A program made the position numbers and the translations under genes. DNA of 64,000 nucleotides, taken from NCBI GenBank assembly GCA_003996215.1, contig QJPP01000833.1, forward strand, positions 124,001 to 188,000, given 5' to 3'. Position 1 is the stretch's first letter. Every line of letters starts with the position of its first letter. This stretch comes from Jaltomata sinuosa (taxonomy: Eukaryota > Streptophyta > Magnoliopsida > Solanales > Solanaceae). The notes beneath the pieces were generated by a model, which was not told the DNA's origin, searched no databases, and saw only the letters and a list, made by a program, of their open reading frames with translations. This document shows positions 56,601 through 64,000 of this stretch, in pieces.

Positions 56601-59600
56601 AAGAACTGGCGCTTTTTTGCACTTTTCACCTATAATAACACTGATCTTATAGATGTGTGATCAAAAGGATCTAGCTGAGAACCCATCAAGTACTTGCAAC
56701 CTCCTAACTGCATATGTACTAGGTAACTTTACCAACACTTAAGATCCGCTCCTTAGTTTTCAAGGTTGTCACTCCAGCTTTTCCCAGGATTTTCGTGTGT
56801 TAATCATTGTCCACAAGCCTTAAAGAAAGTCGCTTTCATCTGACTTTTTAGTTCCTTTTTCCTTAGTTGCTTGGACTCAGGTGCGGGTGTCCGATACGGG
56901 TGCATATCTAAATTTTAAGATTCAGAGGTACGGATTCAGGTACAGATATGGGTGAGAGGATTAAAAATAATTCAAATATCTAAAAATACAGTTATATGTC
57001 TAAATATGATACATTATGTGGAAAACTTACAAGGGAGAAGATATTGATCAAGAGGAGAATCCTAAAGGTGATACAAGGAAAAGGACTGACATAGAAATTT
57101 CTATATACAAGGTACTCCATTTTCTTCAATTTCACCTTAGCTTTTGTTTCGATTACAGAAATCATTGTATTTGTTTCGAACTTCTCCATTGATGTTGGTC
57201 AAAGTACCCAAAATCGGTTGGCCAAATCCGGTACGATCCCACACCACACCCATGTCGTGTCGACACGGGTGCGGCACTAAAAGTGAATAGTCCGAGCGAC
57301 TTAGCTGGGCTTTTTCTCTTTTCTTTCTTTTTGGTAGGGGGTGGGGGGTATGAGAGGTACTGACAAAAAACAGGCCATAGTAGTAACTAGTTTGAGCTCA
57401 AGAAAGAGAAAGGCATACCAGATTGATGCAGCTCCAAATATCTACTGCAATGAAGCACTCATAGTACATAAAGTATAACCTTAAAAGAATATTCACAATG
57501 TAGAAGGGTCCTCCCGGAAGTAAATTAGCAGGAATCCAGAAAACACTAAATCTCTAACCCAAAATTTCATGAATCAATTCTATATCACCACAAAAAATCT
57601 TGAAGTATCCCTTTTCACTTCGAAGGCATGAATTTACAGAAAATAAAACACCACCACTACAATAAGGTGACTGCAAAACTAATAGAGGCTAAACTGGAGT
57701 GTATGCATCTGTTGACCATTTCAAATTTCTTCCACCTCCTGGATTTGGTTAGGAAAATTCAAGTCATCATAACACGGAAGAACTGAACCCAATATACTGG
57801 AAATCCGGTGTAGAGTTCGAGAGGTCCTCCTGCCTAGAATGTCTTCATGGAGCAGCCGAAGGAGTACAGGAATTTTCTTTCAGTGTCTGGCTGCAATTTC
57901 TGGATGAGTCTTGACCATACCAAATGGTGAACTGCAAGCAGCAGCAAGGAACCTCGAAACAGTGCTGGCCCAAAGCCAGTAACAGCCAACCATGCCAAGA
58001 TTGTCCTTTAAGAACTCCATAGTCAAAAGAAGCAGACATTTCCACGTTCAAATGACACATCCATCACTACTGTGGGGCCATCATCTTTCCAAAGGGTATT
58101 TGCCACAATGAGATAATTTGCATGAAATGCATTTCTTAGTTACGTCTCTATGCTATATGTTAACAGATACAAAACAAAAAATGGTTACATCTCTATGCTG
58201 CAGGTAAGGTGGTACCAACTTGCATATGAGTGAGGGCTAAATCTGCTGGACTACCAGCATACGCCCCAATTGCTCCAGCAGTCAGGCCAAACAAAGCCTT
58301 TTTGGTAGAGAGTTAACAGCTTCATTTGCATCAGTTGTCTTGTTCACCCGAATTCTGAATGATCCAACTCAGGCTGTTGTATAGATTGAAAGAAGCCCAA
58401 CTGACGAACCATCGTATCAGGCACATAAGCCCTCAATTTTTTGCAGGTTCTTGGTGAACTCAGCTTTTTATCCCTAACCCAATTGTATCCTCACCTCGAT
58501 CATAGTAATGGGTTGCATAACACAGGGCATATTAGAAGCACCTCCATTAATAAAGTGTTAACAGAGGCCAAACACCAACAGATTTTGGCTTCTCTCCCAT
58601 TCTTTCCTGCTCTCTTTCCCTTCAGATTTCAAAGAAAAGAGAGTGGGTTTTGGCGGAGTGAGGGCAGGAGCTCTCAAGAGTTTACAGAATCCTTGGACTA
58701 AGATGATTTTACCTTTTTTAACCCCCATACCCAAAATTGAATATAGATGCTTCTACAACTACAAGTCCATCCTACTTCACAGCACCAAGATTGCCCATTA
58801 AAACACCAGGAAAAGCTTCACTCGTGAACTAGAGACTGGCAATATGATAACTTAAGGCCCTCCACCATCTCAGACGCAGTTTAGAAGGTAAGAAAAAAGA
58901 CGAACATTGTTGTTTTACTAATATAACCACAAAGAGAGTCAACAAACTAAGACATTATGTTTGGATAACTACAGTCCTGTGATAACTATTGGTACAACTA
59001 GAAGGGGAAAAGAGAAGACAGAACTACAACCAAAACGAAAATGTATGTCGCAGACGAGAGAACGAATTAGCCAGATAAAGAGCTCGCAGCTAATTTCGCT
59101 TAAAAGGAATTTAACAAAATTCCTCTACACATAGGTCAAGACCAAGTTGTTGATGGGATTAATCATACTACACAAGTGCATAGTTTAAATCGTAAATTGT
59201 ATTATAGCTGAACTGACCAGGAAGGAACCCGGAACTCTCTTCAACATACACTAAAACTTATAGCAAAAAGCTTGTCATACTCCTACCTGATACTTCCACA
59301 CCCGTATTGGATAAGTACCCGCAATGAATCAACATAACTTAGTAAACCATGCAAATGCATATAGTTTTTCATGGTTAAATCCACCTACTAAACCCCTAAA
59401 CCAAGCTGCCCAAAATGCATATAGTCCTTTCCCATTTTTGTTCCCCTGGTGACTCAAAGTCTCAAACCACCAACCTTATGGTTGGAGGTGAGCGGTCCTT
59501 ACCAAGAAGTTATCCTTCGTTTGTCGACAAGCAAATATATTTTTATAATTTCTATGCAATAAGACAATTAGATGTGGAGCAGTTTGGTTTAATATTCAAG

Positions 59601-62366
59601 TCTAAAGCATAAACTCAACCAAAAGCAAGTTTCAATAAACTTGAGCCAATCCAAGTACAAGTTGACAGTTTCACACAAAATACAGAGAACTTCCAAAAGT
59701 GAATCGGATGGTCCTGTCTCCTCTAATTAGAATCATAATAGTTAGTGTCAATTTTGATATGTGAGTTAGCTTATTCATCTTGTTAATAGGGTTTTTATTA
59801 GTGTCTAAAAAGACTTGACAAGTCCTTTTTGTAAACAAAGTCTCAACTTTAATAAATTGCATGCTCTGACAAATAGAACGAACAAGCTTATTGTGCTCCA
59901 TCAATAAAAGTTGCAGAATGAGTACTTAAATACAACTTAAATTACAAAAGGATCATTTCTGGTACATGTTGAAACCGTCGGACAGTAAGTTCTTTAGATG
60001 CCACTATTAAGAAACTTCACTTCCCTGAAGTCATGGTTTTCAAAGCCAATTAATATGTCAGAATTGAAGTCTTTTCTCTTACCTTTTTTCGGTTTAAAAG
60101 GCTAGGTTACTTCTCTTAATACCGCTTTATCCCTCCCCCAGGGACCCCCCCCCCCCAACCCTCCCCAACTTGTAAAAAGATATAAGATTACTAATAGACA
60201 GCTCAAGCTTAAAAACTCCAACTAGCCTACCAGTTCATCACCATAATGAATGAAGAATAAAGTATCTAGAATAAACCAAAGGGGACTGAATTGCAGAATA
60301 AGTTAGATGATATTCTGCATATGCTTAACGCCAAAGATCACCTCTCTTTACACAGAAGCTCTGTGGAAATGAACGAAATAGTGTCAATTGAGCTTCCAGC
60401 TCCAGCTGGTTGGATGAAGAAGGTATGCTTTTTCTTTTCTTCCTTTCTGTGTGGGTGAGGGGCGGGTTTCTTCTAAAAGAATAGAACTTTTTGCGGCTTG
60501 CAGGGCGGGTGCAGGTCAGCTTCTTCCTGACGTAAGTTAAAGTTTAATTACACCACGAATTTTTTATTCAAGCGTTTGAATCTGATGCTTATACAATCTC
60601 TTTTTGGGTTGTCTGTAATTCCTAAATACAATTGTTTATTATAAAAAACTTGAAACATGAGCTTTGCATTTATTAAATGATCCAGTTCTATATTAGTCTG
60701 TCCAAATGATCTGCTAGTGGAAGTGTTAAACTTTTACTATGGATCGGCTAGTGAAAGTGTGAATTTTTGTGGCACCAAACAATGCAAGGGGTCTGGATTC
60801 ATTTCGCATTAACATTTTGTTAAAATGATTTTCTTTATCCAATTTTACTATCTAAAAAGAAAAGGCAAAGAAATGAGAAGTGTACAGAGGCTGACTTCTT
60901 CATAGTATTTCTCATATGAGAAAAAAAAACTGACATTTAGGATTTGGGTCTATTTTAGATTACCATCTGTGAGTTTTGAAACTTAAGTCTAGACTGTAAA
61001 AACAATTGTTATGAAGAAAGCACGGGAAAACAATTCAGTTGGGAAGAATTTAGATACACATGGATAGTATCTAGCAGATTAAAAAATAACAAATTATGTG
61101 GGGTGGCTTTATTTGGGGGGCTTTGTGGGTGGGGTGGGGTGGGGGTGGGGGTGGGGGTGTTGAAGTAAAAACGACAAAGTTGCACACAACCAGAGGTGAC
61201 TGATGTAAATTTGGGTTTGGATTGTCTTTTTCTTCACACTTTCAATAAAGGGTCGAGATCAGAGGACACGTGTTGATGTGGATGACACTCTTTACTCAAA
61301 CTTGACCATTTTCATTTTTCATTGACGGAGTGAACAATGGGGTGGTTACGGGTTTTTGGCCATTTCGGGTTGGTGACAAGGACAAGTCCCTTTTATGTTT
61401 GTTAGATTAGAATTTTTTTCTTTTTATGAAATTAGTAATTTCGAGATTGCTAGGCTGCGCGGGTTGAGGTCTTTGCGGGTTTATGAAGGTTTGTCCCGCA
61501 ACCGCTCCGCCCCATTTGCCAGCCCTAAAAACAACACACAAGCCCCAAAAACTTCTGTGAATCCAGCTGAATCATGAAGTTAGGAACAAGTAAAACTCCT
61601 CAATCTTCAAAAATACACTTCTAGAAGTAGGAAAACCTCAAAACCAAGAAACCACATTCCCTAATTGACAACAATTGCAGCACAAAAATCTACATTAGCA
61701 AGACCAGACAACCCAGTAACATCTGCACAATAATCCTTCTCTTCAACAAAACTATCACATAAACACCACAAAGCAACAGAACACTAAAAAGCTCAACATC
61801 CCACATAAACACACAATTAATCAAAACCCTTCTCAGAATAACAGGGGAATTTGAAGCTAAACACCCAAAACAACATGAAACTTGTTTTTTTTTAAAAAAA
61901 AAAAAACTGGAACCTGAACAAACAACAAAGAACAAACCTTTTTCACAATAACATCAAATTCCAATGCTAAACCAAAAAAAAAAAAACATAAAAATTAACC
62001 AAGAAAACTGAAACATGAACAAACCACAACAAATTAGAACAACCCCACAAACCCCTTTTCATAAAAACATCAAATTCCAATGCTAAACCCATAAAACAGC
62101 AGAAAAATTAACCAAGAGAACAGAAACATGAACAAACCACAACCAAATTAAAACAACCCCACAAAACCCTTTACATAAAAACATCAAATTCCAATGCTAA
62201 ACATAAAAAAACAACATAAAAATTTAACCAAGAAAACTAAAACATGAACAACAAAAATCAAGAACAGAAAGCAAAAAATCAAGAAAAAGCATACCTTTTT
62301 CAACCAACCAGCTGGTGCTGGCAACTCAATGGACACTATTTCGTTCATCTCCACAGAGCTCGACAT
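50688..62366 (-). CDS. Methyl-CpG-binding-domain protein, MBD10/MBD11 type
   Basis: A nuclear chromatin protein of the plant MBD family. Exon 1 is 62366-62295 (24 codons) and exon 2 is 51275-50688. Both borders are GT/AG and the junction is phase 0, giving 219 residues. The MBD is split by the intron: ELPAPAGWLKK in exon 1, then FLPKQEGIPKRNEIVFTAPTG and QLQQYLKSHPGGPQITDFDW in exon 2. A conserved GDTPRRSTRI motif and a basic patch (RKTRTKRSRK) follow, then a long acidic Glu/Asp/Val-rich tail to SDEVKP. Arabidopsis MBD10/11 are the nearest remembered relatives. MBD10 is linked to silencing of rRNA genes, and binding of methyl-CpG by this subgroup is doubtful. The 11,019-bp intron is crowded with mobile elements and holds an inverted copy of exon 1. 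Confidence 0.93.
52156..52282 (-). mobile_element. TS-type SINE in MBD intron
   Basis: On the minus strand it runs from AGCCGAGGGTCTGTCGGAAA through 'gatctgcgtacactctaccc' to 'ggattacactgggtatgttgttg'. Well preserved; same sense as the gene. Confidence 0.82.
53302..54099 (-). pseudogene. Decayed gag of the Ty3/gypsy derivative
   Basis: The frame starts at the ATG at 54099 (MGDLTQQQLTQLLTLFLEE) just after the primer site. It continues in broken frames with the retrotransposon gag pattern: MEFPRFCGHED, then 'RRKNWTCFFSFGR', then LGELAMLCQIGSVVDYQERF and 'LTQAQKIELYISGLAD'. Several frameshifts separate these pieces, so it cannot be expressed as one protein. No zinc knuckle or protease was found. 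Confidence 0.82.
54452..54794 (+). mobile_element. Complete TRIM retroelement, 343 bp
   Basis: Two 120-bp direct repeats (54452-54571, 54675-54794) start TGTTAAGAGTCCC and end TTTCTCACA. They differ at only 3 positions. The primer site TGGTATCAGAGCC (54572-54584) adjoins the first repeat and a purine-rich AAGGGAG precedes the second. A perfect 5-bp target duplication GCTAC flanks it (54447-54451, 54795-54799). There is no coding. It sits inside the right LTR of the gypsy element and so is younger than that element. Confidence 0.95.
55335..55850 (+). mobile_element. RTE-type LINE 3' end sharing the TS SINE tail
   Basis: The plus strand encodes the usual C-terminus of Solanaceae RTE-like LINEs in broken frames: 'WRRADAPVRR'-like, CERLAVAGVRRGRGRPEKNW and 'GEVIRDDMSQLSL'. 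After about 100 bp it runs into GAGCCGAGGATCAACCGAAA and 'ccccacttgtgggatcacactgggtatgttgttgg', the same 3' sequence as the TS-type SINEs. An independent SINE inserted next to the LINE is the alternative. Confidence 0.7.
55855..56295 (+). mobile_element. LINE-1 fragment, frameshifted
   Basis: Frames on the plus strand give 'VGKRKKIKIWW' and, further on, WEVKFRRKFYDQEVDRVAQF, the 'W.F.FRR...DWE' block between reverse transcriptase and the terminal zinc domain of plant L1. The last part again shifts frame (LENLWKNKAP). The long open frame at 56000-56296 is a shifted reading of this fragment, not a gene. Confidence 0.7.
56866..57300. mobile_element. PIF/Harbinger-like MITE, 435 bp
   Basis: TTA on both sides (56863-56865, 57301-57303). 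Ends are GTTGCTTGGACTCAGGTGCG and the complement of GTCGCTCGGACT. The subterminal 'cgggtgcgg' and 'gtcgtgtcgacacgggtgcggc' words are GC-rich, in contrast with the AT-rich middle. Confidence 0.75.
57712..58600 (-). pseudogene. Retrocopy of mitochondrial dicarboxylate/tricarboxylate carrier
   Basis: A decayed copy of the mitochondrial inner-membrane carrier DTC (SLC25 family). On the minus strand it starts MGEKPKS at 58600, then reads 'FINGGASNM', 'QPITMIEVRIQLG', 'LTAGAIGAYAGSPADLALTH' (in a shifted frame), 'NAFHANYLIVANTLWKD', 'IQKLQPDTERKFLYS' and LELYTGFPVYWVQFF near the end, before a stop near 57712. Many stops and frameshifts break it, and a short duplication around 'agcatagagatgtaac' interrupts the middle. 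The order is complete and no introns are seen, so it is most simply a processed copy. It lies in the MBD intron, same strand. Confidence 0.85.
58740..60300. other. Rest of MBD intron, nothing firm
   Basis: Moderately AT-rich, no coding recognised. 'gactcaaagtctcaaaccaccaacctta' near 59450 looks like an inverted tRNA B-box region, perhaps an old SINE. A run of 13 C lies near 60143-60156. Confidence 0.5.
60357..60422 (+). pseudogene. Inverted copy of MBD exon 1
   Basis: 66 bp matching exon 1 of the MBD gene but on the opposite strand, ending in the same donor AAG|GTATGCTTTTTCTT. There are seven base differences. Six are silent and one changes Leu22 to Met. It lacks the original ATG-TCG start. 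The frame is open upstream to an ATG at 60321, and 'ctctctttacacag' before it resembles an acceptor site. Homology stops about 15 bp into the intron and at the exon's 5' part. No plus-strand partner exon is visible before the window end. Confidence 0.85.
61126..61158 (+). repeat. G-rich tract with G-quadruplex potential
   Basis: Six G runs of three to five bases are separated by single T (GGGTGGGGTGGGGTGGGGG and onward). It lies on the template strand of the MBD gene, next to the repeated upstream segment that begins at about 61159. Confidence 0.75.
61159..61445. repeat. Copy of the MBD upstream region inside its own intron
   Basis: Shares with 62515-62790, in order, 'aaacgacaaa.ttgcaca', 'ccagaggtg', 'aataaagggt.gaaatca/gatc', 'acatgttgat.tggatgacac', 'tttgaccattttc' and 'gtgaacaatggggyggttac', in the same orientation. 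The outer part ('tttgttagattag', 'atgaaattagtaattt') matches 63850-63950 better. Confidence 0.8.
61925..62285. repeat. Tandem repeat of about 115 bp, three copies
   Basis: CATCAAATTCCAATGCTAAA occurs at 61952, 62069 and 62182 (spacing 117 and 113 bp). Each is followed by 'aaccaagaaaac.gaaacatgaacaa' and an 'acaacccc' motif. The array sits directly inside the 5' end of the MBD intron, starting within 10 bp of the donor site. Confidence 0.88.
62295..62366 (-). CDS. MBD gene exon 1
   Basis: 72 bp from the ATG (62366) to the donor AAG|GTATGC. It encodes MSSSVEMNEIVSIELPAPAG and then WLKK, the start of the MBD. Upstream on the minus strand are a short CT- and GT-rich leader (CACACACACAGAGACAAAAG) and the MBD upstream region. 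An upstream in-frame ATG at 62405 exists, but the MSSS start matches the usual family start. Confidence 0.9.
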
Positions 62367-62824
62367 TTCCTTTTGTCTCTGTGTGTGTGTTTTTCTTCCT
62401 CCCACCTAACTCAAATTTTCTAAAAATGAACAACTCTATGAAAGAAAAACCAACCAACTAGTGATTCAACTTGTGTGAACACTTCTTCTAAAAAGGAAAA
62501 AAAAATTGACATGTATTTTTGTGAAGAGAAAACGACAAATTTGCACAAATCCAGAGGTGTAACTGATGAAACTTTTGGTTTTTGGATTTTCGTTTTTTTC
62601 TTGACGGTTTTAATAAAGGGTTGAAATCAGTTTTTTTGTGAAGACACATGTTGATTTGGATGACACTTTTTTCTTGCCCAAATTTGACCATTTTCTTCAC
62701 TTTTGAGTGACGAAGTGAACAATGGGGCGGTTACAGTGTTTTAGCTATTTTGGGTCCGTGATGCAAGGACAATACCTTTTGAATGTTTGGGCTTTTTTTT
62801 TTTTTTTTTTTTTTGTTTCAAAAA
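62367..62824 (-). promoter_or_regulatory. MBD upstream region (leader and promoter)
   Basis: Upstream of the ATG is a GT/CT-rich leader, then at 62515-62790 the segment also found at 61159-61445. The part at 62455-62500 ('ctagtgattcaacttgtgtgaacacttcttctaaaaagg') is found again at 63780-63825. No clear TATA box could be picked out. Confidence 0.5.
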
Positions 62825-63013
62825 AAAATCATCTTCTTTTAGAAACTCTTTAATTTTAATTTTTCAGATGACATATTCAAGATCACGATTAAAAATTATT
62901 TTAAAATATTTAATATATTTTAAATTTAAGACTATAAGTTTCAAAAGTCTTCTTTACTCTCTTAAATTCTGTAATAAATCAAAATAGGCTAAACAAATTG
63001 AAACGGAGGGAGT
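62825..63013. mobile_element. Stowaway MITE, right part
   Basis: Ends CAAATTGAAACGGAGGGAG next to TA, a canonical Stowaway right end, with the shared inner words 'gactataagtttcaaaagtctt'. The left end is replaced by a T/A homopolymer at 62791-62828. Confidence 0.65.
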
Positions 63014-63159
63014 AGATGATAGATGATAGATGTTAATTTATTTATTTTTTTCTATGAAATTAGTAATTTTGAGATTGTTTATACTTTTCTTGTTTTATAT
63101 TATTTGATCATGTTGATCTGGAAGACGAGCTTTGGAGTAATTGATAAAATTGTTGTCAT

Positions 63160-63305
63160 GTGATCAGGAGGTCACGGGTTCAAGCAGTGAAAACAGCCTT
63201 TTGCGAAAATATAAGATATACTGCGTAGAATAGATTTTTGTGGTTCGGTCCTTCTCGGATCCCGTACATAGCATAAGTTTTAGTGTATCAGATGGCCTTT
63301 TTTAT
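63160..63305 (+). mobile_element. Au-type SINE remnant
   Basis: 'gaggtcacgggttcaagc' (B-box region), then 'gaaaacagccttttgcgaaaat', 'ctgcgtagaatag', 'ttgtggttcggtccttctcggatcccg' and 'cataagttttagtg', in the order of the plant Au SINE. The A-box part is degenerate. Confidence 0.75.
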
Positions 63306-63779
63306 TATGTTGACCTAGTACATCCCATAAGAAAATTTTAATTAAATATGTATTTTATTGATGATACTTTGAAACTCTAAATTTAATTATTACTATTTTA
63401 TTTAATTATTGAATACTAAGGATAAAAAGAAAGAAATATAATTAAATCATTTTGATTTCATAAATTGAAAATAACTATTTTAATATAAGGATCAAGTAAT
63501 ATGAAATAGAGGAAATATCATAATTATAATATTATTTGTATTTCACATCCATTTCAGATAATAATTTTGGAATTAGTAATTTCGAAATTAAACATCAAAA
63601 TGACATATTTATCCTTTTTCAAAACTCTTTTCCCGAAGTTCTTCAAGAAAATCAATGTTAAAATTAAAAATAAAAGTCTATCACACATTATCTAATTTAA
63701 ATCAAACATACATTTTATATTATACCTCGTGTATCCCATTTTTAATATAATAAAAATAATATCTACTTATAAATCAACT

Positions 63780-64000
63780 GACTAGTAATTTAACTTGTGC
63801 GAACGCTTCTTCTAAAAAGGAAAAAGTTAATAAATATTTTGGTTATCAGTTAGGACAAGTACCTTTCATGTTTGTTAGATTAGCTTTTTCTCTCTTTTTC
63901 CTCTTTTTTTTTTCGTGTGTATGAAATTAGTAATTTTGATATTATTTATATCATAAGTTATGATATTCTTTGTATTTCACATCCATTTGAGATAATAATT
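63780..64000. repeat. Third, internally deleted copy of the MBD upstream region
   Basis: 'ctagtaatttaacttgtgcgaacgcttcttctaaaaagg' parallels 62457-62497. It then jumps to 'ggacaagtacctttcatgtttgttagattag', which parallels 61378-61410. The last 50 bases (tttgtatttcacatccattt) repeat 63535-63565. Confidence 0.65.

Noticed and set aside
1..64000. CRISPR arrays, bacterial-type operons, organelle DNA insertions, endogenous viral genes
   Set aside because: No regular direct-repeat and spacer array, no ribosome-binding sites or packed gene clusters, and no plastid, mitochondrial or pararetroviral coding segments were recognised by eye. The DTC pseudogene is a nuclear-gene copy of a mitochondrial carrier, not organelle DNA.

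Overview
This is nuclear DNA of a flowering plant, almost certainly a member of the Solanaceae. The evidence is split genes with GT/AG introns, AT-rich spacers, and many short mobile elements of types known from nightshades: tRNA-derived SINEs of the tobacco TS type, a second tRNA-like SINE family, an Au-type SINE, Stowaway and PIF/Harbinger MITEs, and TRIMs. I cannot fix the genus from sequence alone. There are no bacterial operons, CRISPR arrays or functional RNA genes.

Three protein-coding genes are supported, all assembled here by hand from splice sites and reading phase. (1) A family GH17 glucan endo-1,3-beta-glucosidase lies on the minus strand (12029 down to 6975) in three exons: a signal-peptide exon, a catalytic exon, and a short distal exon encoding a hydrophobic tail. 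(2) NUP155, the inner-ring scaffold nucleoporin, lies on the plus strand (27864 to 41359) in 13 exons with perfect phase closure, giving 1480 residues. (3) A methyl-CpG-binding-domain gene of the MBD10/MBD11 type lies on the minus strand (62366 down to 50688) in two exons separated by an 11-kb intron. The three genes have no evident functional link; they are ordinary neighbours in a plant chromosome.

Layout: 1-6.9 kb holds the end of a Ty3/gypsy-type LTR, MITEs, a possible solo LTR and a diverged segmental duplication. In that duplication one copy shows the empty sites of a MITE and a SINE carried by the other. GH17 follows (7-12 kb). From 12.6 to 25.4 kb is a dense MITE and SINE field, including a 970-bp Mutator-like element with a perfect 9-bp target duplication inside a SINE. 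A 2-kb block with CT-rich left end and GA-rich right end (25.5-27.5 kb) abuts NUP155. NUP155 introns carry SINEs, LINE-1 fragments, an LTR piece, a TRIM and a partial copy of its own exon 1. From 41.4 to 50 kb is mostly featureless AT-rich DNA with decayed repeats.

The most unusual part is the MBD intron (51.3-62.3 kb). It holds a gag-only Ty3/gypsy derivative with both LTRs, one of them interrupted by a complete 343-bp TRIM with a 5-bp target duplication. It also holds two LINE fragments, a MITE, a decayed retrocopy of a mitochondrial dicarboxylate/tricarboxylate carrier, and an inverted copy of the gene's own first exon. That exon copy differs from the original almost only at synonymous positions. 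The MBD upstream region is also repeated inside the intron and again further upstream. I found no clearly new biological system; the inverted exon copy and the repeated promoter region are the best candidates for follow-up.
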